A stretch of DNA of 22,592 nt. Origin: a virus. Within the stretch, counting starts at the first letter, position 1, and each line of letters begins with the position of its first letter. Below are positions 1 through 7,157 of this stretch, piece by piece. Below the pieces are notes generated by a model. The model saw nothing but the letters and a program-made list of their open reading frames with translations. It did not search any database and was not told where the DNA came from. A program made the translations under genes and the position numbers. The DNA lies in the IMG/VR virus record IMGVR_UViG_3300042565_000743, positions 1-22,592 of that record, one strand, 5' to 3'.

Positions 1-2
1 TG

Positions 3-854
3 GCTCTCAAGACAAACACCACGCTCCTGGCGCAGCTACCCCTGCGCCTGATCGGCGGCTCGCCTGGAACTTTCCGTTCCATGTGGAGGCGTGGTGACCG
101 GATGAACCAGTCCGTAGGCCAGGGCATCCCGTCCAAGCTGGCAGGCGTCCCCTCCGGGCACTTGGCGCCATCGTCGTGGGTGCTGCCGTACAAGCCGGGG
201 GCGATGTCGTCGTTTACCAATCTGGTGGTGACGGTCACGCCGGGGCTGCTAAATCTTGCGGCTGGCGTTAATATTAACGGCTCTACGACGGTCACAATTA
301 CCGTCAATCCCGCTGACGGGCAACTGATCGTCTCGGCGGTCGGCTCCACGTCGATCACGTTCGACCTTGCGGCCAACTTGGCTGGTGCCCTGTCCGCATC
401 TGGCAGCACGTCCTTCTCGTTCACGGTCAACAACGCCACCCTCGGGGCCATCGTTGACGCTGTCGGCGCTGCGCTGGTGCAGTTCTCAAACAGCGCCACG
501 GTCAGGGCCACGGGAAATTTGAGCGGCGACATCACACCGTTCACCGAACTCAGTCCGCAGTCGCTGTCCGCAGCGGTCTGGAGCGCTTTAGCCAGTGCGT
601 ACAACGTCGCAGGTACGATGGGCGAGAAGCTCAACGACGCCGGCAGCGCGGCCAACCCGTGGACGGAAGTCATCGACGGGACGTACACTGCCAGCGACTT
701 GCTGAAGCTAATTTCTGCCTCTGCCGCGGGCGAACTGGCTGGCTCGCCTGGCGGGCCCATTTTGATCAAGAGCGTGAATGGCACTACAGTACGGATCACG
801 GCCACAGTAGACGCCAACGGCAACCGCACAGGCGTGACCTACGATGTTTCCTAA
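3..854 (+). CDS. Virion-associated protein, 5' end outside the window
   Basis: The reading frame is open to the left edge, so the gene very likely starts upstream; ATG codons at 81, 102 and 204 lack a well-placed ribosome site. The N-terminal part reads like a phage structural protein, with a Pro-rich linker (GVPSGHLAPSSW, then LPYKPGAMSS). The middle is Thr/Val/Ser-rich and beta-prone, resembling a stack of small beta domains. The C-terminal ~95 residues (AAVWSALASAYNVAGTMGEK, then a GNRTGVTYDV ending) match a tail piece I have seen on many phage neck or head-associated proteins. Position upstream of the scaffold and coat genes fits a virion role, but the exact role is unknown. The stop overlaps the next small gene by 11 bases. 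Confidence 0.7.
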   Translation, partial: ALKTNTTLLAQLPLRLIGGSPGTFRSMWRRGDRMNQSVGQGIPSKLAGVPSGHLAPSSWVLPYKPGAMSSFTNLVVTVTPGLLNLAAGVNINGSTTVTITVNPADGQLIVSAVGSTSITFDLAANLAGALSASGSTSFSFTVNNATLGAIVDAVGAALVQFSNSATVRATGNLSGDITPFTELSPQSLSAAVWSALASAYNVAGTMGEKLNDAGSAANPWTEVIDGTYTASDLLKLISASAAGELAGSPGGPILIKSVNGTTVRITATVDANGNRTGVTYDVS

Positions 855-984
855 GACGTACTTCGCTGCAGCGTTCTTCTCGGGGTATTTCTTCCCTCCG
901 GTGGAGGGCGGGCCCACGCCCCCGTTCTCTTCTTCTCAACCCTATGTAAAATTGCGTTCTTTCACCGAGCGCGGGAGATTTTGA
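844..984 (+). CDS. 46-residue aromatic phage miniprotein
   Basis: This short frame starts with ATG inside the end of the previous gene and stops at the base before the next ATG, so it fills the gap exactly. The product begins MFPKTYFAAAFFSGYFFPP and ends with a basic stretch (LRSFTERGRF). The pattern of a short MFPKxYF start followed by repeated YF/FF and a PP turn is one I recognise from small unannotated genes in many phage structural modules. There is no transmembrane run or known domain, and the function is unknown. Exact packing between two genes and the family-like start support a real gene; the 46-residue length limits certainty. Confidence 0.65.
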   Translation: MFPKTYFAAAFFSGYFFPPVEGGPTPPFSSSQPYVKLRSFTERGRF

Positions 985-1290
985 ATGGCTATCAACCTCA
1001 AAGCAATCACCACTCGGTTGGGGTATCAGCAGATCACCTCGCTGTCTTCGGCCACTGGCCTGACGGTGCCGTCAGTGGACTTGAACGGTCTGTCCTGCCG
1101 GCCAAGCATTGCCATCATCGTGTCTGAGACTCAGGCCGTGCGCTGGCGCGACGATGACGTCAACCCCACCGCGTCAGTCGGGATGCCGTTGGCTGCGGGC
1201 GTGACGCTGCAATACGACGGCGATCTCACCAAGATCAAGTTCATTGAGCAGTCGGCCAGCGCCAAGCTGAACGTCTCTTACTACGCCTGA
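985..1290 (+). CDS. Small beta-rich virion protein (101 residues)
   Basis: The gene starts at the ATG immediately after the preceding stop, with GGAG about 8 bases upstream. The 101-residue product is mostly predicted beta structure. It has a central VRWRDDDVNPTASVGMPLAA stretch and ends in KLNVSYYA. The pattern of WRDDG..PT..VGMPL followed by YDGDLTKIKFI is familiar from small phage structural genes that sit near head or neck genes, and it suggests a compact beta-sandwich. The biochemical role is not established from sequence. It lies 10 bases ahead of the coiled-coil gene and is probably co-transcribed with it. Confidence 0.7.
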   Translation: MAINLKAITTRLGYQQITSLSSATGLTVPSVDLNGLSCRPSIAIIVSETQAVRWRDDDVNPTASVGMPLAAGVTLQYDGDLTKIKFIEQSASAKLNVSYYA

Positions 1291-1300
1291 AGGAGCAGTC

Positions 1301-1798
1301 ATGGTCACTTACGGCGACGGCGGGGTTATTGATCCGGCCAAATTTCTTGACTACATTGCCAAGCAGTTTCCTACTGATCTGGCCAACCTGGTGAACGCCC
1401 GCGACGAGTTGGCCAAGCGCCAGGGCGCCATGAGCGCGGTGGAGAAGGCCAACAAGGACCGCGAAAAAGCGGCCAAGGTGTTGGAGGCGGCAACGGCTGA
1501 AGCGGCGACCATCGTGGCCGACGCGCAGAAGGTTGCTGACGCCAACGCCGCCAAAAAGGCCGAGTTGTACGCTCTCGAAACGGAGTTGGTCGCAGATCGA
1601 AAAGCGTTTGCTGCTGAGACCGTAGCCAAGACTGCGGATCTGACGACCCGTGAGCAGCAAGTCGCCAGCCGCGAGGCTGCGGCGGCCGCGCTGCAGGCCG
1701 AATACGCGAGCAAACTGCAAGCCCTTGACGCAGACCGGGCGGCGCTGAATGCTCGGGTAAAGGCGTTCCAAGACAAGGTTGCGGCACTCAGTGCCTGA
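1301..1798 (+). CDS. Alanine-rich coiled-coil protein
   Basis: The start ATG follows a good AAGGAG site at the end of the preceding gene. From about residue 40 to the C-terminus the 165-residue product is almost continuous Ala/Glu/Lys/Gln-rich helix with heptad-like spacing (AKRQGAMSAVEKANKDREKA and later ALQAEYASKLQALDADRAAL), so a long coiled coil is predicted. The first 40 residues (DPAKFLDYIAKQFPTDLANL) look like a separate helical cap. Phages use such proteins as fibre shafts, chaperones or accessory scaffolds. Placement just before the fibre genes favours a fibre-related or assembly role, but I cannot assign one. Confidence 0.65.
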   Translation: MVTYGDGGVIDPAKFLDYIAKQFPTDLANLVNARDELAKRQGAMSAVEKANKDREKAAKVLEAATAEAATIVADAQKVADANAAKKAELYALETELVADRKAFAAETVAKTADLTTREQQVASREAAAAALQAEYASKLQALDADRAALNARVKAFQDKVAALSA

Positions 1799-1806
1799 GG
1801 TGTGAT

Positions 1807-3663
1807 ATGGCCGGCGTCAAGATTGCGGATCTTCCAGCATCAACTCTCCCGCTCACGGGCACAGAGTTGGTGCCTGTGGTGCAGGGCGGCGCTACTAAGA
1901 ACGCCGCGGTGTCCAGTGTCTGGGCTGGCGCAGTCTCATCCGTCAGCTTCGGCAGCACCGGGCTGACGCCTGCAACGGCCACCACCGGCGCGGTGACCGT
2001 GGCCGGCACGCTGGCCGTGGCAAACGGTGGCACGGGCGTTACGACGAGCACGGGTACTGGCAGCACCGTGCTGTCCACCAGCCCGACACTCGCCACGCCG
2101 ATCCTCGGCACGCCCACCTCGGTTACGTTGACCAACGCAACGGGTTTGCCGCTCACCACAGGGGTGACGGGCACGCTGCCAGTCGCCAACGGCGGTAACG
2201 GTACGGCTACACCCGCGCTGACGGCGGGCACAAACGTATCGATCACGGGCTCTTGGCCTAACTACACGATTGCGGCCAGCGGTGGGGCTGGCGGCGGCGA
2301 TGTTACCGGACCAGCGTCCAGCACTGATAACGCGGTGGTTCGGTTTGATGGTACGTCCGGCAAGCTCATCCAAAACTCCGGTGTTCAGATTAACGACCTA
2401 GGCGAAGTCAGCGTAGGCGTTTGGAAAGGCACTGAAGTTGGCATTTCTTACGGCGGCACCGGAGCATCTACGGCTTCTCAGGCGCGTGGCAACTTGCTTC
2501 CGTCGTATACCAGCAACGCTAACAAAGTGTTGGCGGTCAACACAGGCGCCACTGACGTCGAATGGACTACCGCCGGTTCCGGCACGGTTACTAGCGTCGC
2601 GCTGTCTGGTGGAACAACAGGGTTGACGGCCAGCGGCAGCCCTATTACTACGTCCGGCACGTTCACTTTGGGCGGCACGTTGGCTGTAGCTAACGGCGGC
2701 ACTGGAGCGGGGACGTTCACGGCTAACAACGTGCTGTTGGGCAACGGCACTTCGGCTTTCCAAGTTGTTGCGCCGGGGACCAACGGAAACGTGCTGACTT
2801 CCAACGGCACTACTTGGACTTCTGCTGCGGCTCCGGGTGGCGGGCTGACTTACGTTTACAAGACGACTACCTACACGGCGTCTGACAAAGAAGGCGTCCT
2901 TGCCGACACTTCTGGCGGGGCGTTCACCGTCACGCTGCCGGCCACCCCATCTACGGGGGCTCAGGTTGTTGTTGCCGATGCAGGCGCTGCGTGGGGCACT
3001 AACAACCTGACGGTTGGTCGTAACGGCTCCACAATTGCCAGCCTGGCTGAAGACCTTGTGTGCAACATCACCGGGGTTAGCGTTCAGTTGGTGTATGACG
3101 GCACCACTTGGGGGGTTTACGCTCAGGTTGGCGGCAACGGCGGGAACGTAGTTACAACTACTGGCACGCAGACGCTGACCAATAAGACCATCAGCGGCTC
3201 CAGCAACACGATCACCGACGTCAGTTTGACTACCGGCGTGACGGGTACGTTGCCTGTGGCGAATGGGGGAACAGGTAATACCTTCTTCTCTGTGAGCGGC
3301 CCTGCAAGCAGCACGAAGACCTACACGTTTCCTAATGAGAACATGACCGTGGGGTATCGAAACCTCCCAGCGGTTGGCACACAGACCGGCAGCTACACGC
3401 TTGCTGTAAACGATGTTGGCAAGTACGTGCAGGTCAGCACGGGCGGCAGCATCACGATCCCGACATCGACCTTTGCTGAAGGCGATGCGATCACCATCTA
3501 CAACAACACGACCGGCAACATCACGATCACCTGCTCTGCGCCGACGGCATATATAGCGGGCACAAATACGGTCAAAACCTCAATGACGCTTGCAACTCGC
3601 GGTGTGGCAACTGTGCTGTTCTACAGCGCCACCGCCTGCGTAGTGTCGGGGAACGTGACATGA
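1807..3663 (+). CDS. Tail-fibre-like protein with GGTG repeats
   Basis: This 618-residue protein has the low-complexity Thr/Gly/Ser/Val composition of phage fibres. The hallmark ANGGTG-type motif appears at about residues 69-77, 124-132, 292-300 and 482-490, with a variant (ISYGGTG) at 213-219; such motifs mark beta-turn repeats of trimeric fibre shafts. Around 454-463 the TQTLTNKTISG motif is also typical of phage fibre proteins. The C-terminal ~110 residues form a beta-rich cap. The N-terminus (KIADLPA....LTGTELVPVVQGG) is a common start for this group. A GAGG site precedes the ATG. The role is most likely host-surface contact or fibre shaft; the receptor is unknown. The stop overlaps the next start by 4 bases. 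Confidence 0.75.
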   Translation: MAGVKIADLPASTLPLTGTELVPVVQGGATKNAAVSSVWAGAVSSVSFGSTGLTPATATTGAVTVAGTLAVANGGTGVTTSTGTGSTVLSTSPTLATPILGTPTSVTLTNATGLPLTTGVTGTLPVANGGNGTATPALTAGTNVSITGSWPNYTIAASGGAGGGDVTGPASSTDNAVVRFDGTSGKLIQNSGVQINDLGEVSVGVWKGTEVGISYGGTGASTASQARGNLLPSYTSNANKVLAVNTGATDVEWTTAGSGTVTSVALSGGTTGLTASGSPITTSGTFTLGGTLAVANGGTGAGTFTANNVLLGNGTSAFQVVAPGTNGNVLTSNGTTWTSAAAPGGGLTYVYKTTTYTASDKEGVLADTSGGAFTVTLPATPSTGAQVVVADAGAAWGTNNLTVGRNGSTIASLAEDLVCNITGVSVQLVYDGTTWGVYAQVGGNGGNVVTTTGTQTLTNKTISGSSNTITDVSLTTGVTGTLPVANGGTGNTFFSVSGPASSTKTYTFPNENMTVGYRNLPAVGTQTGSYTLAVNDVGKYVQVSTGGSITIPTSTFAEGDAITIYNNTTGNITITCSAPTAYIAGTNTVKTSMTLATRGVATVLFYSATACVVSGNVT

Positions 3664-4502
3664 CGGGCATCATGCAGATGTTTGTTGGGGCAACTGTATC
3701 TGCGCTGTTGCCGCCTTCAACCGTCGAGTATCTTGTTGTTGCTGGTGGCGGCGGCGGTGGCTACGACAACGCAGGTGGCGGAGGCGCTGGCGGTTATCTC
3801 ACAGCTTCTGGTTTTGGTGTTAGTTCTGGTTCCGCTATCACAGTAACTGTTGGTGCTGGCGGGGCAGGAGACACATCTTCTGGGGGGGCCGGCGCAAACG
3901 GATCAAACTCAGTATTTAGTTCTATTACCTCAACTGGCGGCGGCGGTGGTGGCACAAACAATAACGCAGGCGCAAACGGTGGCTCAGGCGGCGGCGGCGC
4001 TTACCAAAACCAATCCGGCGGTAACGGAACGTCTGGGCAGGGCAACAACGGCGGCTCTGGCGGATCTACCAGTATTCCCGGCGGCGGGGGCGGCGGCGCA
4101 GGTGCTGCGGGAACTAGCGGCACTTCTAACAGTAATGGTGGCGATGGTTTGCAGTCGTCTATCTCTGGAACCGCAACGTATTACGCAGGTGGGGGTGGTG
4201 GAACACGCAGAACATTAACACCGGGACAAGGTGGTTTAGGTGGCGGCGGCGCTGGCGCTGCAGGTGTCAGCGGTGGGGCTAATGCTGTTGCTGGAACCGC
4301 AAACACTGGTGGTGGTGGTGGTGGTGGGGCCGGCGCGGGCGATCCTTCCCCAAATGGCGCTGCTGGAGGTTCCGGCATCGTCATCATTCGGTACGCAGAC
4401 ACATTTGCTGCTGCAGTAGCCACCACTGGCTCCCCAACTGTTACGGTAACAGGCGGCTTCCGTATCTATCAATGGACCGGCAGCGGCACCATCACGTTCT
4501 AA
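3660..4502 (+). CDS. Glycine-rich adhesin-like protein, copy 1
   Basis: The ATG overlaps the previous stop (ATGA). The 280-residue product has a short N-terminal cap, then VEYLVVAGGGGGG, a long body of poly-Gly runs mixed with Ser, Asn and Ala, and a conserved C-terminal beta segment (GSGIVIIRYAD, then TGGFRIYQWTGSGTITF). This is the phage glycine-rich domain architecture. In some fibre-tip adhesins comparable Gly runs fold as polyglycine-II helices (known from phage S16 gp38); that this protein does so is inference. It is paralogous to the gene at 5026, with the same start-of-domain and end-of-domain motifs. The body contains an in-frame GGT microsatellite and a seven-G tract. A likely role is a surface-binding tip or decoration. 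Confidence 0.7.
   Translation: MTGIMQMFVGATVSALLPPSTVEYLVVAGGGGGGYDNAGGGGAGGYLTASGFGVSSGSAITVTVGAGGAGDTSSGGAGANGSNSVFSSITSTGGGGGGTNNNAGANGGSGGGGAYQNQSGGNGTSGQGNNGGSGGSTSIPGGGGGGAGAAGTSGTSNSNGGDGLQSSISGTATYYAGGGGGTRRTLTPGQGGLGGGGAGAAGVSGGANAVAGTANTGGGGGGGAGAGDPSPNGAAGGSGIVIIRYADTFAAAVATTGSPTVTVTGGFRIYQWTGSGTITF
4308..4325 (+). repeat. In-frame GGT trinucleotide repeat (six copies)
   Basis: Six consecutive GGT codons are read in frame as glycine inside the glycine-rich protein, followed directly by GGGG. Because the unit is three bases, gain or loss of copies would change the number of glycines without breaking the frame. Confidence 0.85.
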
Positions 4503-4511
4503 GGACATAGC

Positions 4512-5015
4512 ATGGCAACTCTTTCAAACCTGATTACGCCGAGCAATATCGTAGTTGCTACGTCCTCAAACACGTTTACCGCTACACAGACGTTTAATGG
4601 GTCTTCTAGCGCTTTGGCGCTTGTCCTAAACGACGCTGCTGAGACCTGCACCATCTCTGCCACTGCTGCAACGGGCACGATTAACTACGATGTGACCACG
4701 CAGTCGGTCCTGTACTACACAACCAACGCTTCAGCCAACTGGACGGTGAACTTCCGCGCGTCTAGCGGCACCAGCCTGAATACGGCGATGAGCACCGGCC
4801 AAAGCGTGACAGTAGCTTTCTTGGTGACTCAAGGCGCTACGGCCTACTACAACAACGTGGTGCAGGTAGATGGCAGTGCAGTCACGCCTAAGTATCAAGG
4901 TGGCACGGCATGGAGCGCAGGCAACGTGTCGGGAATCGACGCCTATGTGTACACCATCATAAAAACTGGCAGCGCGGCGTTTACCGTTCTTGCGTCCCAA
5001 ACGCAGTTCAAGTAA
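4512..5015 (+). CDS. Beta-rich fibre-associated protein (167 residues)
   Basis: The start has an AAGGA site and lies 9 bases after the previous gene. The 167-residue product opens like a fibre protein (SSNTFTATQTFNGSSS). It then contains a domain with LNDAAETCTISATAATGTIN, SVTVAFLVTQGATAYYNN, a VTPKYQGGTA stretch and a TIIKTGSAAFTVLASQTQFK ending. I recognise this domain from many marine and freshwater phage fibre genes, where it often sits at the C-terminus of longer proteins; here it is nearly stand-alone. It is sandwiched between two glycine-rich paralogues, which suggests these three products work in the same fibre or adhesin assembly. Binding partner and receptor are unknown. Confidence 0.7.
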   Translation: MATLSNLITPSNIVVATSSNTFTATQTFNGSSSALALVLNDAAETCTISATAATGTINYDVTTQSVLYYTTNASANWTVNFRASSGTSLNTAMSTGQSVTVAFLVTQGATAYYNNVVQVDGSAVTPKYQGGTAWSAGNVSGIDAYVYTIIKTGSAAFTVLASQTQFK

Positions 5016-5025
5016 GGAGCCGCTT

Positions 5026-5895
5026 ATGCCACTGATTGCTACATCAGGCGCGGCAACCGCTCGCGGGTTTGGGCTTTTTAACCGCACCAATTTAGCCCGC
5101 ACGGTTGACTATCTTGTTGTTGCGGGTGGCGGCGGCGGTGGTGCAGCGGACAATAATGACGGCGGCGGCGGCGGTGCTGGGGCTGGCGGCTATCGTCAGT
5201 CTTCGCTCAGTGTCCTAACTGGCGTTTCGTATACCGTAACTGTTGGCGGTGGTGGTTCGGGCGGTACAGCAAACAACCAAGGCGCAGACGGAAACGACTC
5301 TGTTTTTTCCACCATAACCGCAACCAAAGGTGGGGGTGGCGGCGGGGCGGGCAGTAATGGCCGCACAGGCGGTTCTGGTGGCGGTGGCGGTGGCCGAGGT
5401 AACACAGGCGCGGCAGGCACATCCGGGCAAGGAAACGCAGGTGGCAATGGGGGCCCAACACCTGGAGGCGGGGGCGGCGGCGGCGGCGCAAGTGCTGTAG
5501 GTACAAATGCTTCTGGAACAAGTGACGACGTTGGTGGTAATGGCGGCAACGGAACGGCTAATTCTTTGTCGGGATCTTCTACAACCTACGCTGGCGGCGG
5601 CGGCGGCGGAGCTCAAAGCGGCGCCTCAGACGGTGCGGGCGGCAATGGGGGCGGCGGCGATGGCGGTAGCAACAGCGTAGGTAGCAATGGTGTTGCTAAC
5701 ACAGGCGGTGGGGGCGGCGGCGCGGGACAAGGTGGCAGCGGCTACGATGGCGGAAACGGCGGCTCAGGCGTTGTCATCGTGCGGTACTCTGACTCATTCC
5801 CCGCAGCCGCTTCCACAACCGGCTCCCCCACTGTTACGGTTGCCGGCGGGTTCCGTATCTACAAATGGACCGGTTCCGGTTCCATTACGTTTTGA
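5026..5895 (+). CDS. Glycine-rich adhesin-like protein, copy 2
   Basis: I chose the ATG at 5026 because AAGGAG sits just upstream; an upstream in-frame start at 4990 would run into the previous gene and has no such site. The 289-residue product repeats the design of the gene at 3660: a short leader (ATSGAATARGFGLFNRTN), VDYLVVAGGGGGG, a body of glycine runs broken by Ser/Asn/Asp/Ala, and a closing beta segment with FRIYKWTGSGSITF. The two copies are similar at both ends but their glycine bodies differ, as expected after duplication and drift of simple sequence. The likely role is adhesion or virion surface decoration, by family resemblance only. Confidence 0.7.
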   Translation: MPLIATSGAATARGFGLFNRTNLARTVDYLVVAGGGGGGAADNNDGGGGGAGAGGYRQSSLSVLTGVSYTVTVGGGGSGGTANNQGADGNDSVFSTITATKGGGGGGAGSNGRTGGSGGGGGGRGNTGAAGTSGQGNAGGNGGPTPGGGGGGGGASAVGTNASGTSDDVGGNGGNGTANSLSGSSTTYAGGGGGGAQSGASDGAGGNGGGGDGGSNSVGSNGVANTGGGGGGAGQGGSGYDGGNGGSGVVIVRYSDSFPAAASTTGSPTVTVAGGFRIYKWTGSGSITF

Positions 5896-5903
5896 GGTTA
5901 CAC

Positions 5904-6272
5904 ATGGCGCATTTCGCACAGCTTGACACAAACAACATCGCTACCCAAGTTATCGTTGTGCATAACAACGAGCTGATGGACAACGGTGTGGAGTCTGAAG
6001 CCAAAGGCATTGCGTTCTGCCAGTCTCTGTTCGGCGCTGATACGACCTGGGTGCAGACCAGCTACAACGGCAACATGCGTAAGAACTACGCAGGCGTTGG
6101 GTTTAGTTACGACGCGCAGCGTGATGCGTTCATCCCGCCACAGCCGTATCCGTCATGGATGCTTGACGAAGCTACCTGCCGTTGGGCCGCGCCTGCGCCG
6201 TATCCGACAGACGGAAAACCATACCGCTGGGACGAGACTACTTTGACGTGGGTTGAAGTTGTCTTGGCCTAG
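5904..6272 (+). CDS. Conserved 122-residue aquatic-phage protein
   Basis: The ATG at 5904 follows GAGGTT and fits the family's usual start (MAHFAQLD); a longer in-frame start at 5865 lies inside the previous gene and is rejected. The product carries the familiar series of motifs ATQVIVVHNNEL, EAKGIAFCQSLFG, WVQTSYNGNMRKNYAG and a Pro/Trp-rich end (PPQPYPSWMLDEATCRWAAP, then a WDETTLTWVEV finish). Near-identical small proteins occur in many cyanophage, pelagiphage and other aquatic phage genomes, usually among fibre or structural genes. The function is not established to my knowledge. Aromatic residues spaced in the C-terminal half suggest a small compact domain. It closes the adhesin block. 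Confidence 0.75.
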   Translation: MAHFAQLDTNNIATQVIVVHNNELMDNGVESEAKGIAFCQSLFGADTTWVQTSYNGNMRKNYAGVGFSYDAQRDAFIPPQPYPSWMLDEATCRWAAPAPYPTDGKPYRWDETTLTWVEVVLA

Positions 6273-6292
6273 CTTTACAGAAGTGCTATAGT
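6264..6292 (+). promoter_or_regulatory. Possible sigma70-type promoter ahead of scaffold/coat genes
   Basis: TTGGCC (6264-6269) is followed, after 17 bases, by TATAGT (6287-6292) with an upstream TG at 6284-6285 (extended -10). The -35 box is only a partial match. It overlaps the end of the 122-residue gene and lies about 50 bases before the scaffold start, in one of the few intergenic gaps of the rightward block. Confidence 0.4.
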
Positions 6293-6340
6293 TTTACCAA
6301 CTGTACCGGCGCAGCGCACCGGGCACTCTAACGAGTACTT

Positions 6341-7138
6341 ATGACCACAGATACCTTAGCGGAAGTTGACTCCGTGCAAGCACCCGAGGTGACGGCCACC
6401 CCGGAACCAGAGCTTCATACGCCGGCAAACGCTGAACAACAGCCCGTTGAGGAAAAACCTGCGGAACGATTGTTTACTCAGGCAGAACTTGACGAGGTGG
6501 TGGACAAGCGTTTTAAGAAAGCGCGTCGACAGTGGGAACGAGAGCAAGCGGCCAAGTTGGCAGAAATGCAAACTAGGCAGTCTGCGCCAAAAGATGTTCC
6601 GCCAGTTGATCAGTTTGAGTCTCCGGAAGCATACGCGGAGGCGCTGGCCGTAAAGAAGGCCGAAGAACTGATTGCCTTGCGAGAGCAGCAAAAGGCTCAG
6701 GCAGCGATTGCTGACGCTTACCACGACAGGGAAGAAGAGGCCCGAAACAAGTACGACGACTTCGAACAAGTCGCCTACAACCCGAGCGTCCGAATCACTG
6801 ACGTGATGGCCGAAACGATCCGCGCTTCTGATGTTGGCCCTGATGTAGCCTACTACCTCGGAGCCAACCCCAAAGAAGCGGACCGTATCTCGCGCTTGTC
6901 GCCGTTCTTGCAGGCAAAAGAAATTGGGAAGATTGAAGGCAGACTGACCGACAATCCGCCCGTCAAACGAACTACGTCAGCGCCAGCACCGATCACACCT
7001 GTCACGGCCCGAAGCAGCAACAACCCGTCTTACGACACGACTGACCCGCGCTCCATCAAGAGCATGAGCACGTCGGAGTGGATTGAAGCTGAACGCGCCC
7101 GGCAGATGCGTAGGTTGCAAGCGCAGGCATCCCGCTAA
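6341..7138 (+). CDS. Capsid scaffolding protein
   Basis: This 265-residue protein directly precedes the coat gene, the standard place for a scaffold. The first ~45 residues are acidic, Pro/Glu-rich and probably disordered. They are followed by FTQAELDEVVDKRFKKARRQ and a long charged helical region (residues ~45-130), the pattern of phage scaffolds and of the GP20-type minor structural proteins. The C-terminus is basic and ends in a helix (STSEWIEAERARQMRRL) preceded by a disordered linker, comparable to the coat-binding basic tail of P22 scaffold. The predicted role is to guide coat assembly into procapsids and then leave. The ribosome site is weak. The next gene begins 19 bases downstream. 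Confidence 0.8.
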   Translation: MTTDTLAEVDSVQAPEVTATPEPELHTPANAEQQPVEEKPAERLFTQAELDEVVDKRFKKARRQWEREQAAKLAEMQTRQSAPKDVPPVDQFESPEAYAEALAVKKAEELIALREQQKAQAAIADAYHDREEEARNKYDDFEQVAYNPSVRITDVMAETIRASDVGPDVAYYLGANPKEADRISRLSPFLQAKEIGKIEGRLTDNPPVKRTTSAPAPITPVTARSSNNPSYDTTDPRSIKSMSTSEWIEAERARQMRRLQAQASR

Positions 7139-7157
7139 GACTTGAAAGGAATTCACC

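Noticed and set aside
659-949. Forward frame of 96 codons overlapping the first gene and the miniprotein
   Set aside because: The product is Arg/His/Ser-rich without motifs, and it conflicts with the better-packed gene pair 3-854 and 844-984.
1807-5895. Diversity-generating retroelement variable region in the fibre block
   Set aside because: No reverse transcriptase and no template-like repeat pair with adenine-specific differences was seen; the repeats here are simple glycine or GGTG motifs.
6301-6330. Possible CCGG...CCGG hairpin before the scaffold gene
   Set aside because: Only a four-pair stem and no T-run; too weak to call a terminator or operator.
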